This document shows, piece by piece, positions 25,552 through 34,525 of a stretch of DNA of 64,000 nt. The position numbers were made by a program, and so were the translations under genes. Below the pieces are notes generated by a model that did not search any database, was not told where the DNA came from, and saw nothing but the letters and a program-made list of their open reading frames with translations. How positions within the stretch are numbered: position 1 is the first letter of the stretch; each line of letters starts with the position of its first letter. The stretch comes from JAOAFT01 sp035390885 (GTDB lineage: Bacteria > Bacteroidota > Ignavibacteria > UBA10030): positions 1-64,000 of the forward strand of contig DAOOUW010000005.1 of assembly GCA_035390885.1 (NCBI GenBank), in the 5' to 3' direction.

Positions 25552-26003
25552 TAGGTTCACGCGGATTACGCGGATTTACGCTGATAATTATAACGGTGGT
25601 TTCGAGAAGGTATCTCAGCCACCGTTTTTATTTGGTAGTTGAGAAGGCGTAAGGTATATCAAGTCAACGGTCTTTGTAAGTTTCAAACGCGTAATTTGGG
25701 TAAACTTTTGGTTCTTTTCTTTCAAGAGAAAAGAACAAATAATGATGAATTAAATATAAAGGAAAAGTAAAAGCACAAAGCAGAAAGGAAGCACCCCGTC
25801 CTTCGGACACCCCTCTAGAAGAGGGGAATAATTCCCCTTCACAGAAGGGGTGTCAACCGAAGGTTGACGGGGTAGTCTATCAAGGCGGTGGCTTCGATAC
25901 GAGCTATCGCTCACCTCAGCCACCGTCAGGGAATCGGTTACCGCGGTGCACGAAGAGCGTATCAAGGCAACGGTCTTTGCAAGTTTCTAATACAGAATTT
26001 GGA
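25552..26003 (+). repeat. composite intergenic repeat R2 (modules A, C, D)
   Basis: The gap between the propeller gene and batE is filled by repeat. It holds a GCGGATTACGCGGATTTACG tract (25560-25579); a shortened module A (25595 to about 25700); module C, GTTCTTTTCT-N6-AGAAAAGAAC (25711-25736); module D (25791 to about 25877), whose outer arms ACCCCGTC and GACGGGGT enclose CCCCTCT/AGAGGGG, CCCCTT/AAGGGG and GTCAACC/GGTTGAC hairpins; and a second module A (25886 to about 26002). It is in the same orientation as R1, and about 325 bp are nearly identical to it. It runs to within a few bases of the batE stop, so batE may end transcription inside it. Confidence 0.85.
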
Positions 26004-26004
26004 T

Positions 26005-26772
26005 TTAAATCTTTTCGCACTGTGATGATTCGATCCATCCAATTTTCCCATCGGGGAGTGTAATCTTGACCCAATTTTCCACTGAGTCTGTTATTTTGAC
26101 TTTTAAGCCCTCGTGAATGACGAACGCGTCGATGCTCTTTGGATCGGGAGATGATTTTGCTGTAACAGTATTAGAGGTAATAATCGCATCGTGTGCAGAG
26201 GTATCGAGCAGAGCCTGAATGCCAAAAAGCAAGCCAGAGAGAATTGTGATAACGAAGAAGGCGATAATGGCAATGCGGAAAAATTTTAGAATATCGCGTC
26301 GGCGCACAAAGTAAGCAGTGGCAAGAGATAGAAACAAAAGCGCCCAGCTGCCAAGGAAAATAACTTCAGCAGTTTGATGAGGGAGAATAGAAGCAAACGC
26401 TCGGAGCCATTGAATAAGAAATAATTCTGGTATTGGTTCGATTCGGTCGATGGTCTTAAGGTAACAGAGCTTTAAGTTATGTGTAATATCTGGATCGTTT
26501 GGACGCAAACGGGCAGCGCGCTCATAAGCGAGAATTGCACGCGATAATTGTTCAAGACGATAGTACGCATTACCAAGATTATAGTAAAGCTCTGGACTAA
26601 CATAGCCAAGTGAAAGTACCTGCTCGTATGCCTTTGCCGCCGCTTCGTAATTTCCTTCTTTATAGAATGTATTTCCTTGCTCGAAAAACTCCTGCGGCGT
26701 TTGTAACGCAAATGCATTGTGGAATCCGAATACTACCCAAATCATTCCGACAACAAGAATTCTCGTTTTCAT
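26005..26772 (-). CDS. batE: BatE: TPR and SH3-like membrane protein of the aerotolerance locus
   Basis: The 255-residue protein has a signal peptide (VVGMIWVVFGFHNAFAL) and TPRs at about 27-105 (FFEQGNTFYKEGNYEAAAKA, YYNLGNAYYRLEQ). Two membrane segments follow (about 133-155 and 166-190), then a C-terminal bacterial SH3-like domain (VKITDSVENWVKITLPDGKI, about 215-253). This is the BatE architecture at the end of Bacteroidota bat operons, an envelope system linked to oxygen and stress tolerance in Bacteroides. Its start overlaps the batD stop by 4 bp, so it is translationally coupled. The biochemical role of BatE is not established. Confidence 0.85.
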   Translation of the reverse strand: MKTRILVVGMIWVVFGFHNAFALQTPQEFFEQGNTFYKEGNYEAAAKAYEQVLSLGYVSPELYYNLGNAYYRLEQLSRAILAYERAARLRPNDPDITHNLKLCYLKTIDRIEPIPELFLIQWLRAFASILPHQTAEVIFLGSWALLFLSLATAYFVRRRDILKFFRIAIIAFFVITILSGLLFGIQALLDTSAHDAIITSNTVTAKSSPDPKSIDAFVIHEGLKVKITDSVENWVKITLPDGKIGWIESSQCEKI

Positions 26773-28628
26773 ACCGCTGTTCTCCGATTTTTATGTAGCG
26801 TCTTTTTATTGAAAGAGGATTCGATGCTTTGAATGACCTCCGTTGCCATATCGAGCAATTCGCGTCGTGCGGTTTGCGAATCAGCTTGAGGCGCATATCG
26901 TGCAAATTGTGCGCGTTCCATACAGGTTTGTAACTTATGGAGAGTCGGTTGAGGAATGTTATGCTTGCGAAGTAATTCGAGAGTGCGTTCGAGCGAGAAC
27001 TCAGATTTTGTGATCTGGAGTTTATGGATAAGATATTCTGTCAAGGCGTTGAGTATTTCTGCATTATAGCTTTCGGCGTTTCCTTGTTCAAAAAGGCTAC
27101 GCGCTTTTTTCAATCGGCGAGTGGCTTCACGTCCTGCTGTTTCGAAGAGTAATTTTGGTAGATCGCCGTACAATTTTTCCCGTCTCTTCTGATAAGTCCA
27201 TGCTCCAACAAAAAGGATTGGCGGTACGAAGAGAAGTGTAAGAAATATGAATGGCGATTCTTTTTCATCCTTACGCTGGAAAGAAGTTGATTCGAGTTTA
27301 ATGTATCGAATATCTTCTCCAAGTAATCGAACGGTTTCTTTATCCGTCGTTGCCGATCCTGACGATGCAAATGATTTTCCCTGCCGTATTGTTATATGGA
27401 ACGGCGGCGATGTTTGGGTAACAAACTCGTTTTGATCCAGATCGAAGTAAATGAATTTCATCGACTCGATTGTGCGCTGACCGGCATTACGCGGAATAAG
27501 AAGATACTCAGCTGATTTTTTTCCACGGATAACGTCGCCATCTCGTGAAATTGATTCGGAGAGTTTTGGCTCATACGATTCAATATCAGCGGGAAGTTGC
27601 GGCTTTGGAAGCGTAACGAGTTTTATATTTCCTGTTCCACTCACTGTAATACGCAATGTAATAGCATCGCCTGCAGCAACGTTGTTCTTATCGATCGAAG
27701 CTTGAAAAGAGTAACGCCCAATTCCGCCGGAGAAGCCCGATGGAGTATTTACCGGAAGAGGATCGATGGTAACGGCAAGTGCATTCGATTTAATATCTAT
27801 TGGAACTGTCTGTACTTGCTGGAAGAACGGATCGCTGAAGAATGCATCGAAGGGGTCGTTCGAACGTCGTTTACTCTGGAGTTGAACGGCGCATCGAACT
27901 TCCAATGGTGCAATTTTAAGTTTCCCTGCTTGTGTTGCAAAGAGAGCTGTTTTCTTTATTGTGGCAACGCGATATTGTTTTCCATTAACGGTCTCGTTTG
28001 TAATAACGGGTTGCTTCGGCATATCAAAGTCTTCGCTCCAGAATCCTTCGTACGTCGGAGCTTTCACCAGATCATATCCAGAAATTGAAACTCGGAAATA
28101 CAATTTATAGGTGAGTGTAATTTGCTCGCCGACATGCGCTCGAGATTTATTAACATAAGCTTTGATGAAGAGGTTGTCGCCAATATCGATGGAAGAATTA
28201 TCAGAAGAAGGCTGTTGTTTTTTATTTTGTGATTGAGTTACTGTAATAGTTAATGGATCTGTGCGGAGCGTTGTGCCTCTGTACTCTATTGTTGCGGGTG
28301 GAATTGTAAATTTCCCCGCTGTGCGCGCATAGAGAGTATAGGAATATGATATTGTCGCTGAAGTCTTTCCGTTAATCCATTCCATGCTCGTCGATTTATT
28401 TGGCCCGGACATAACGACAAATTGTTCGAACTTCGGCGGCTGGAAATTTTTTGTAGCATTTGCATCGCTTCCACTTACCGTAAAAGTAACATTGAACTGT
28501 TCGCCAACAGAAACACTTGTAGCGGAAGCTGAAGCAGTGAAAGTTGGTTCTTCTCCATACGCTTCATTCAATCCAATCAATATACTCACATTGAGAATAA
28601 AGGCTATGAATATATTTTTGCTCATCAT
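26769..28628 (-). CDS. batD: BatD: oxygen-tolerance membrane protein
   Basis: The protein has 619 residues from the ATG pair at 28628/28625, where a signal-peptide-like helix (IFIAFILNVSILIGLNEAYG) begins; the open frame extends upstream into batB/C but adds only a charged stretch. BatD features are the N-terminal TASASATSVSVGEQFNVTFT Ig-like domains, KAYVNKSRAHVGEQITLTYK near 150, and RYSFQASIDKNNVAAGDAIT near 310. A membrane segment (FLTLLFVPPILFVGAW) lies near 478, followed by a cytosolic helical tail. It sits between the batB/C fusion and batE. Neither ATG has a good ribosome site, so coupling to batB/C is likely. Confidence 0.88.
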   Translation of the reverse strand: MMSKNIFIAFILNVSILIGLNEAYGEEPTFTASASATSVSVGEQFNVTFTVSGSDANATKNFQPPKFEQFVVMSGPNKSTSMEWINGKTSATISYSYTLYARTAGKFTIPPATIEYRGTTLRTDPLTITVTQSQNKKQQPSSDNSSIDIGDNLFIKAYVNKSRAHVGEQITLTYKLYFRVSISGYDLVKAPTYEGFWSEDFDMPKQPVITNETVNGKQYRVATIKKTALFATQAGKLKIAPLEVRCAVQLQSKRRSNDPFDAFFSDPFFQQVQTVPIDIKSNALAVTIDPLPVNTPSGFSGGIGRYSFQASIDKNNVAAGDAITLRITVSGTGNIKLVTLPKPQLPADIESYEPKLSESISRDGDVIRGKKSAEYLLIPRNAGQRTIESMKFIYFDLDQNEFVTQTSPPFHITIRQGKSFASSGSATTDKETVRLLGEDIRYIKLESTSFQRKDEKESPFIFLTLLFVPPILFVGAWTYQKRREKLYGDLPKLLFETAGREATRRLKKARSLFEQGNAESYNAEILNALTEYLIHKLQITKSEFSLERTLELLRKHNIPQPTLHKLQTCMERAQFARYAPQADSQTARRELLDMATEVIQSIESSFNKKTLHKNRRTAV

Positions 28629-28647
28629 TGTTAAAAAATCTTTTTGG

Positions 28648-30360
28648 TTACCAATCTTTTTCAACTCGAACTCTTGCTCCTTCACGTTTCCGTAAATTCT
28701 TTTGAATTTCCTTTTCATTGTTTTTAATTGCTTCTAAAATACGTTCGGCTTCTTCCTTAGGCATCTGTTGCTTTTGCGAGAGTTGCGGTTGTTGTTGCTG
28801 TTGCTGTTGTTGTTTCTGCTGTTGATTTTGCTGTTGGTTCTGCTGGTTTTTATTCTGCTGTTGTTGATTCTGTTGCTGGTTTTTTTGCTGTTTATTCTGT
28901 TGATCATTCTTTTGTTGTTTTAACTTCTCAAGCGCCATCTGAAGATTATAGAGCGCTTCCTGATCGCCGGGACGATAGCGAAGCGACTGCTGATATGCTT
29001 TTACCGCTTCTTGATATTTATTCCCTTGATAGAGAGTATTGCCGATGTTGTACCACGCATCGGCTCGTTGATCATTAGAAGTCATCAGCTGCTCTGCCTG
29101 CGCATAGTGTTGAAGCGCTTCATCGTAGCGCTGTTCTTTGTAGTAGGCATTGCCTGCATCATAGAGCGCTGCATCGGACTTCGGATTCTTTTCTAATGCC
29201 TTTTTGTAGGCTACTTCGGCATCTGTATATCGTTTTTCTTTGTAAGCGCGATTTCCTTCTTTAACGAGCGAACGCACCGTTTGTCCAGAAGCAGTGCAAA
29301 CAAAAATGAGAAGTAGCGAAACAACTTCGGGTAAGAGTCGTTTTATCCGATTTAATAATTTGCTTCGTCGTTCTGATACCATAAGTTCAATGAGCAAAAA
29401 GAATATTGCACAAGCAAGAGGATATTGATATCGTGATTCAAATCCAGCAACTTGTTTTGTTCCAAATTCAGCTTTTTGAAGTGAATTGATTTCCTTAAAA
29501 ATATCTTCAATCTCATTGCCAGCGCTTGTTGCGCGATAGTACTTTCCGCCAGTTGCTTCAGCTATTCGACGCAGAGCTGTTTCATCGAGTTTCGATAATA
29601 CAATCGAACCTTTTCGATCGCGTTTATAGTCTGCACGATTTCCATTTGCATCATAGAGTGGAATTGGACCGCCTTCGAGAGTTCCCATTCCTACGGAATA
29701 AATTCGCACTCCAGCGCGCTTTGCATCCTCTGCGGTGCTCATAAAATCGCCTTCCGTATTTTCACCATCGGAAACAACAATAATTGCTTTTTGTGCAGGA
29801 CTCTCCTTGATGAATGATGAAAGCGCTAACTCGATGGCTTTTCCTATTTGCGTGCCAGGGACAGGAACTGCATCAACATCTATTGCTGAAAGAAAAAGAT
29901 CCGCCGCAGTATAATCGGATGTGAGAGGAAATTGAACAAAGGCATCGCCAGCAAAAACGATTAAACCAACACGATCGCCGGATAATTTCTTGAGCAATTC
30001 AGACACATCACGCTTTGCTTTCTCGAGTCGGTTTGGACGAATGTCTTCAGCTTTCATGCTAAGCGATACGTCGAGCGTTACAAAGAGATCGATTCCCTCT
30101 CTCTTAACTTCCTCCAATCGTGTGCCGACTAAAGGATTTGCAACTGTCAAAATTAGACAGGCAAGAGTTAACAGCAGAAGCGCTTGTTTGAGGTATCGTT
30201 TCCCTTTACTAAATTCAGGCGCAAGAAGTGGGAAGATCGTCTTGCTTACAAACGTGTTGAGCTTTTGCTGTTGCCATCGGTTGAAGAAATAAAATCCAAT
30301 TGCTCCAATGGGAACAAGCAACAAGAACCATAGGTACTCAGGATGTGAAAATCGTAGCAT
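28648..30360 (-). CDS. BatB-BatC fusion: VWA domain protein with TPRs and Gln/Asn-rich tail
   Basis: The 570-residue protein joins two usually separate Bat proteins. Residues 1-340 are BatB: two N-terminal membrane helices (about 9-27 and 57-76), a VWA domain with a complete MIDAS (TLDVSLSM, Asp97; later VVSDGENTEG), and a membrane helix near 316-330. After a second hydrophobic segment (VVSLLLIFVCTASGQ, about 345-360) that looks like a retained BatC signal sequence come TPRs (about 365-480). A Gln/Asn-rich run follows (about 487-535), then an acidic/basic BatC end. The retained signal-like segment suggests a fusion of neighbouring genes; the frame is uninterrupted. Confidence 0.88.
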   Translation of the reverse strand: MLRFSHPEYLWFLLLVPIGAIGFYFFNRWQQQKLNTFVSKTIFPLLAPEFSKGKRYLKQALLLLTLACLILTVANPLVGTRLEEVKREGIDLFVTLDVSLSMKAEDIRPNRLEKAKRDVSELLKKLSGDRVGLIVFAGDAFVQFPLTSDYTAADLFLSAIDVDAVPVPGTQIGKAIELALSSFIKESPAQKAIIVVSDGENTEGDFMSTAEDAKRAGVRIYSVGMGTLEGGPIPLYDANGNRADYKRDRKGSIVLSKLDETALRRIAEATGGKYYRATSAGNEIEDIFKEINSLQKAEFGTKQVAGFESRYQYPLACAIFFLLIELMVSERRSKLLNRIKRLLPEVVSLLLIFVCTASGQTVRSLVKEGNRAYKEKRYTDAEVAYKKALEKNPKSDAALYDAGNAYYKEQRYDEALQHYAQAEQLMTSNDQRADAWYNIGNTLYQGNKYQEAVKAYQQSLRYRPGDQEALYNLQMALEKLKQQKNDQQNKQQKNQQQNQQQQNKNQQNQQQNQQQKQQQQQQQQPQLSQKQQMPKEEAERILEAIKNNEKEIQKNLRKREGARVRVEKDW

Positions 30361-30439
30361 AGCGTTCTTTCACCTATGATTTTTTATTCTTACAAAATTT
30401 TTTGTAGAAAGAATTTCCATCGAATATATTCTTCGTTTG

Positions 30440-31432
30440 TTAAGGAAGTTGGCGCAGAACGCTCGAACGTAATCCAATTTCTGCGATGAAGCAAAGGAAT
30501 CCTAATGCTAACCAGCTTCCGTAAAGATCTGTGTAACGACGGTACGCTGTTACCTCTATCTTTGAACGTTCTAATTTGTCGATCTCTTGATAAATTGCTT
30601 TCAGTGTGCGATTATCCGTAGCGCGATAGTATTTTCCTCCAGTGAGCGACGCTACTTCTGTCAAAACTTTTTCATCGATATCGACAGGGACCATCTGACG
30701 TCGTATGCCGAACGGGGTTTCAACAGGATAGGGAGCTTGACCTTGAGCGCCTACGCCGACTGTATAAATCCGAATGCCATACGTTGCAGCAATTTTAGCA
30801 GCGGTAATTGGATCGATTTCGCCGCGATTGTTGACGCCATCGGTCAGTAAAATCATTACCTTGCTTTTTGCTTTCGAATCCTTGACGCGATTGACGCCGT
30901 TGGCAATTGCAAGTCCAATTGCTGTCCCATCGGCGATCATTCCATTTTTTACATCCTTGAGTAAATTCTTGAGCACCGGGTAATCGAGCGTCAGGGGACA
31001 TTGCGTAAAACTTTCGGCAGAGAAAATAACAAGTCCGATGCGATCATTGGAACGTCCATCAATAAAATCCGATGCAACTTGTTTTGCGGCTTCGAGTCTG
31101 TTCGGTGAAAAATCTTCTGCCAGCATGCTACCAGAGACGTCGAGAACGAGAACGATATCAATTCCTTCGGTTGTGATATTTTGTTTACTCGAGATTGACT
31201 GTGGTCGTGCAAGCGCAACAATGAAGAAAGCAATTGCAAGCAGCCGAAGCCAGATCGGAAGCCGTGCAAGTCGTTCGCGCCATGTTTTTGGAAGCGGCTT
31301 TGTGAGTTGAAGAGATGGAAAAGGCAATTCAACAAGTTGTTTTCGTTCAGTCTTCCACCAATAGTACCAAAGAGCTGGAATTAAAAGGAGAAGCCACAAA
31401 AATTCAGGATTGGCAAATCGATCACCCAGCAT
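30440..31432 (-). CDS. batA: BatA: VWA-domain membrane protein
   Basis: The 330-residue protein has N-terminal membrane helices (FLWLLLLIPALWYYWW, 11-26; LLAIAFFIVALA, about 64-75). The VWA domain has an intact metal site: VLDVSGSM (Asp98), a later Thr/Asp pair in LTDGVNNRGE, and VPVDIDEKVLTEVASLTGG typical of BatA. A C-terminal membrane helix near residue 310 (YGSWLALGFLCFIAEIGL) anchors it with the domain facing the periplasm. It overlaps the upstream DUF4381-like gene by 11 bp. BatA and BatB VWA proteins are thought to work with MoxR ATPases in envelope protein maturation; direct function here is by family. Confidence 0.9.
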   Translation of the reverse strand: MLGDRFANPEFLWLLLLIPALWYYWWKTERKQLVELPFPSLQLTKPLPKTWRERLARLPIWLRLLAIAFFIVALARPQSISSKQNITTEGIDIVLVLDVSGSMLAEDFSPNRLEAAKQVASDFIDGRSNDRIGLVIFSAESFTQCPLTLDYPVLKNLLKDVKNGMIADGTAIGLAIANGVNRVKDSKAKSKVMILLTDGVNNRGEIDPITAAKIAATYGIRIYTVGVGAQGQAPYPVETPFGIRRQMVPVDIDEKVLTEVASLTGGKYYRATDNRTLKAIYQEIDKLERSKIEVTAYRRYTDLYGSWLALGFLCFIAEIGLRSSVLRQLP

Positions 31433-32357
31433 GCACAGCCTCCGGAACTTGTTGTGTTACCTGTTGTTCTTTTGGACTCATCGCCTGTACTATTTCATAG
31501 GCGCATTTTATTTCGCGTTCGTTATCCTCTGGATTCGGAACGAACTTTGCAAACTTCACTAAGTCTGCGGTACGCAAGCACCACTCTAACGAATCCCATA
31601 CGCGAAGCGCATCAGGTATGTGTTTCAGGGAAGTAAGAATTTCATCCGTTGTAAATTCAAGCGCAGGAATTTCCCAGCGCTTTGCAAAGAATGTTCGGAG
31701 AATGTCCGTTACCTCAGAGTAATATTCTTTTACAAGTCCTTGCTGCCATAATCTTTTTTCTTCGAGTTTGCGTAACGCTGCAAGAGCTTCTTTGTGAGGC
31801 GGAATAATTATTACAGGAATGTTTTGCTGCTCTTTGCGCTTCTTCTTTTTCTTATAGTAGTACCATCCACCTATTGCCAATCCAATGAGAAGAATGACAA
31901 TAAGATAGGGAAGTAAATCTGCAAATTTAATCGGCGCGTTATGAGGCGGTTTTAAATCTTTTATCTCGCCTTGTGGATTGATTGACAATCCTCGAAAATT
32001 TAGAAATAACGGATCAGTGTTTGCAATATGAGCTGAGGTATCGCTGTGGATGTAATATCGAAAAGGAATGGGAGGAAGAAATACCCGTCCCGAGTCCGTT
32101 GTGCTGAGATAAATTTTCCATCGCATCTTCTTTAAATTTTGGTCAATATGAAGTACCTCAAAAGAGCCAACGCTATCTGTTAGGATCGGAGCAATCGAAT
32201 CAATTGGAGCTTTTGTGCTTGCTTCGATTTTGAGTTCAACGCAATCGCCAATAATGTACGATGTCGAATCAGTGTGAGCTTTCAATTGTACCGATGGCTG
32301 TGCGCAGAGAATTGATGTGGAAAAAATGAAGAAGATTGTAAGTGAAAGATGTTTCAT
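31422..32357 (-). CDS. DUF4381-like membrane protein of the bat operon
   Basis: The 311-residue protein has a signal peptide (SLTIFFIFSTSILCAQ), an extracytoplasmic beta-rich domain (about 20-140), and one membrane helix (LLPYLIVILLIGLAIGGWYY, 148-167) followed by a basic stop (KKKKKRKEQ). A cytosolic helical tail contains LWQQGLVKEYYSEVTDILR and WEIPALEFTTDEIL. This is the usual gene between the DUF58 and batA genes in MoxR/Bat loci. It is 6 bp after the DUF58 gene and overlaps batA. The specific function is unknown. Confidence 0.75.
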   Translation of the reverse strand: MKHLSLTIFFIFSTSILCAQPSVQLKAHTDSTSYIIGDCVELKIEASTKAPIDSIAPILTDSVGSFEVLHIDQNLKKMRWKIYLSTTDSGRVFLPPIPFRYYIHSDTSAHIANTDPLFLNFRGLSINPQGEIKDLKPPHNAPIKFADLLPYLIVILLIGLAIGGWYYYKKKKKRKEQQNIPVIIIPPHKEALAALRKLEEKRLWQQGLVKEYYSEVTDILRTFFAKRWEIPALEFTTDEILTSLKHIPDALRVWDSLEWCLRTADLVKFAKFVPNPEDNEREIKCAYEIVQAMSPKEQQVTQQVPEAVHAG

Positions 32358-32363
32358 AGAAAG

Positions 32364-33239
32364 TTACAGTCGTTGCTCGCGTAATCTGAAAAAATCAGCT
32401 AACGGTTTAATGTAAGGTTGATCAACATTGATCAGCACTTCATCGAGTCTGGACTTCAAGAAAAGAGTATGACGTTCTGCCGCTGCACGCTCGCGAAATT
32501 TTTGATAGATCAATCGAGAGCGCGGATCCATAGTATCGAGGAATCGAAATGCGCCTGTTTCTGCATCCCGTGCTCGAACGATACCAGCGTTTGGTAGAGC
32601 TCGTTCTCGTGGATCTTGCAAAACAATACCGATGAGGTCATGACGTTTGCCAACGATTCTAAGAGCAGCGTCGTATCCGCTATCAATAAAGTCGGAGATC
32701 AGGAAGACAATAGCGCGTTTCTTCTGCACGTGATTGAGATACTCGAGCGCGGTACCAATATTTGTTGCTGGTTCGGTTGGTTCAAAGGAAAGGAGCTCGC
32801 GAATAATGCGCAATGTGTGTCCACGACCTTTCCTTGGTGGAACATATTTTTCTATCCGATCGGTAAAGAGCAGAAGTCCAACTTTATCATTGTTCTTCAT
32901 TGCAGAGAATGCAAGCACAGCGCTAATTTCTGCTGCAATGTCGCGTTTAAGATTGAGATGTGAACCAAAGAATTGCGAACCGCTCATATCAACCATCAGA
33001 ATGACTGTCAGCTCGCGTTCTTCTTCGAATACCTTTACAAAAGGGTGATTGAATCGTGCGGTAACGTTCCAGTCAATCGTGCGAATTTCATCGCCAAACT
33101 GATACTCGCGGACTTCTGTAAATTCCATTCCTCTGCCTTTGAAGACTGAGTGGTATTCGCCAGAGAAAACCTGATTTACAAGTCCTCGAGTACGAATTTC
33201 GAGCTGTCGTACTTTTTTTAGGAGTTCTTTTGCTTCCAT
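32364..33239 (-). CDS. DUF58 (VWA-like) protein of the MoxR/Bat operon
   Basis: The 291-residue cytosolic protein contains the DUF58 signature GMEFTEVREYQFGDEIRTID followed by WNVTARFN (about 35-62). Its degenerate VWA fold has LMVDMSGSQFFG (near 82, a DxSxS-like MIDAS) and VFLISDFIDSGYD near 165. DUF58 proteins are constant partners of MoxR ATPases. It follows moxR by 36 bp. The ATG at 33239 is preceded on the minus strand by an A/G-poor region, so initiation may rely on moxR translation. Confidence 0.88.
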   Translation of the reverse strand: MEAKELLKKVRQLEIRTRGLVNQVFSGEYHSVFKGRGMEFTEVREYQFGDEIRTIDWNVTARFNHPFVKVFEEERELTVILMVDMSGSQFFGSHLNLKRDIAAEISAVLAFSAMKNNDKVGLLLFTDRIEKYVPPRKGRGHTLRIIRELLSFEPTEPATNIGTALEYLNHVQKKRAIVFLISDFIDSGYDAALRIVGKRHDLIGIVLQDPRERALPNAGIVRARDAETGAFRFLDTMDPRSRLIYQKFRERAAAERHTLFLKSRLDEVLINVDQPYIKPLADFFRLREQRL

Positions 33240-33275
33240 ACGCTTCTGCGGTTTTGACGTTGTTGATGCACGCTT

Positions 33276-34259
33276 TTATGGCACTTCGATTGCGTTTAAT
33301 ATTTCCGAAACGATAGTCTCAGAAGTAATATCTTCCGCTTCTGCTTCGTATGTTACTGCAATTCGATGCCTGAGAACATCGGGACAGAGGGCGCGAACAT
33401 CTTCTGGAATAACATATCCGCGCCGTTTGATGAATGCATGAGCTTTTGCTGCAAGCGCTAAATTGATCGTTGCACGCGGAGAAGCGCCATAGTTAATGAG
33501 CGAGGAAAGTTTTTCTAACTTATACGCCTTTGGCTCGCGCGTGGCAAACACGATGTCCAGAATGTATCTTTCGATTTTTTCATCGATATACACCTGTTGA
33601 ACAGCGTTTCGCGCAGCAAGAATATCTTTTGTATGAATCACGGGCTTTACAGAAATGTCGTTGCCCTGAATGTTCTGACGCATAATAGCAAGTTCTTCTT
33701 CCCGCGACGGATATCCGATTTTTACCTTGAGCATAAACCTATCAACCTGCGCTTCAGGAAGTGGATAAGTGCCTTCCTGTTCAATTGGATTTTGCGTTGC
33801 AAGCACAAGGAACGGCTCTTCGAGCTTATAAGTTTCTTCGCCAATTGTTACCTGTCGTTCCTGCATTGCTTCGAGCAGCGCGCTCTGAACCTTTGCAGGA
33901 GCGCGGTTGATTTCATCGGCAAGGATAAAGTTTGCAAAGATAGGTCCTTTCCGTGTAAAGAATTTTCCATCTTTTTGGTTGTAAATCATTGTTCCAACGA
34001 GATCGGCAGGCAAGAGGTCTGGCGTGAATTGAATTCGCTGAAACTTTGCCTGAATAGCGGAAGCAAGCGTTTTAATTGCGAGCGTTTTCGCAAGTCCTGG
34101 AACGCCCTCGAGCAAAATGTGGCCGTTACAAAGCAAGCCGATGAGGAGTCGTTCTACCATATTTTTTTGACCGACGATGACTTTACTTACTTCAGAAGTG
34201 AGCGAGTCGACGAATGCGCTTTCTTTTTGAATCATTTCATTGATTGATTTAATATCCAC
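33276..34259 (-). CDS. moxR: MoxR-family AAA+ ATPase
   Basis: The 327-residue ATPase has Walker A EGVPGLAKT (51-59), Walker B FILADEINRAP near 112, LLEAMQERQVTIGEE, sensor TQNPIEQEGTYPLPEAQVDRF, and YGASPRATINL in the lid. MoxR ATPases act as chaperone-like remodelers for VWA partner proteins. The start is a GTG at 34259, placed by AAGGAG six bases upstream; no ATG fits better. It is the first gene of the seven-gene bat operon and diverges from the tRNA-Leu/tig unit. Confidence 0.93.
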   Translation of the reverse strand: MDIKSINEMIQKESAFVDSLTSEVSKVIVGQKNMVERLLIGLLCNGHILLEGVPGLAKTLAIKTLASAIQAKFQRIQFTPDLLPADLVGTMIYNQKDGKFFTRKGPIFANFILADEINRAPAKVQSALLEAMQERQVTIGEETYKLEEPFLVLATQNPIEQEGTYPLPEAQVDRFMLKVKIGYPSREEELAIMRQNIQGNDISVKPVIHTKDILAARNAVQQVYIDEKIERYILDIVFATREPKAYKLEKLSSLINYGASPRATINLALAAKAHAFIKRRGYVIPEDVRALCPDVLRHRIAVTYEAEAEDITSETIVSEILNAIEVP

Positions 34260-34525
34260 TGATTTCTCCTTATGTAAATTTTGAAACTTACAACCACATT
34301 GACTGACGAAGGTTGAATTCTATCAGTTCCCTGCCTTCAATAAATTTCGAGCCACTCAACAAATTCATTTCGAACTTGCATTGCGGCTCGCATTAAAAGC
34401 AATGATAAAGTAAGAAGAATTCGCTGTTGAATCAATGAAAGGCGAGAAACTTTAATTCCCAACGATGCCGTCAATTTGAGAAATGTGCATTTTGCATTTC
34501 ACTGAATCCGTTCTTATATTGAAAC
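34260..34525. other. divergent intergenic region between moxR and the tRNA-Leu/tig unit
   Basis: No open frame or RNA gene is supported here. Apart from the plus-strand promoter at its right end (34492-34520), I see only imperfect short inverted repeats (for example GAAGG/CCTTC around 34308-34336). I could not place a convincing promoter for moxR on the minus strand. Confidence 0.5.
34492..34520 (+). promoter_or_regulatory. sigma70-type promoter for the tRNA-Leu/tig/clpPX unit
   Basis: TTGCAT (34492-34497), a 17-bp spacer and TATATT (34515-34520). The start would fall near 34527, exactly where the terminator-like hairpin (34526-34568) begins. The TTGCAT box and 17-bp spacing match the secG promoter at 46451-46479. 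Confidence 0.65.

Noticed and set aside
33597..34247. A 216-codon plus-strand frame
   Set aside because: It is fully antisense to moxR, which carries all AAA+ motifs; the translation is Cys/Phe-rich and typical of shadow frames.
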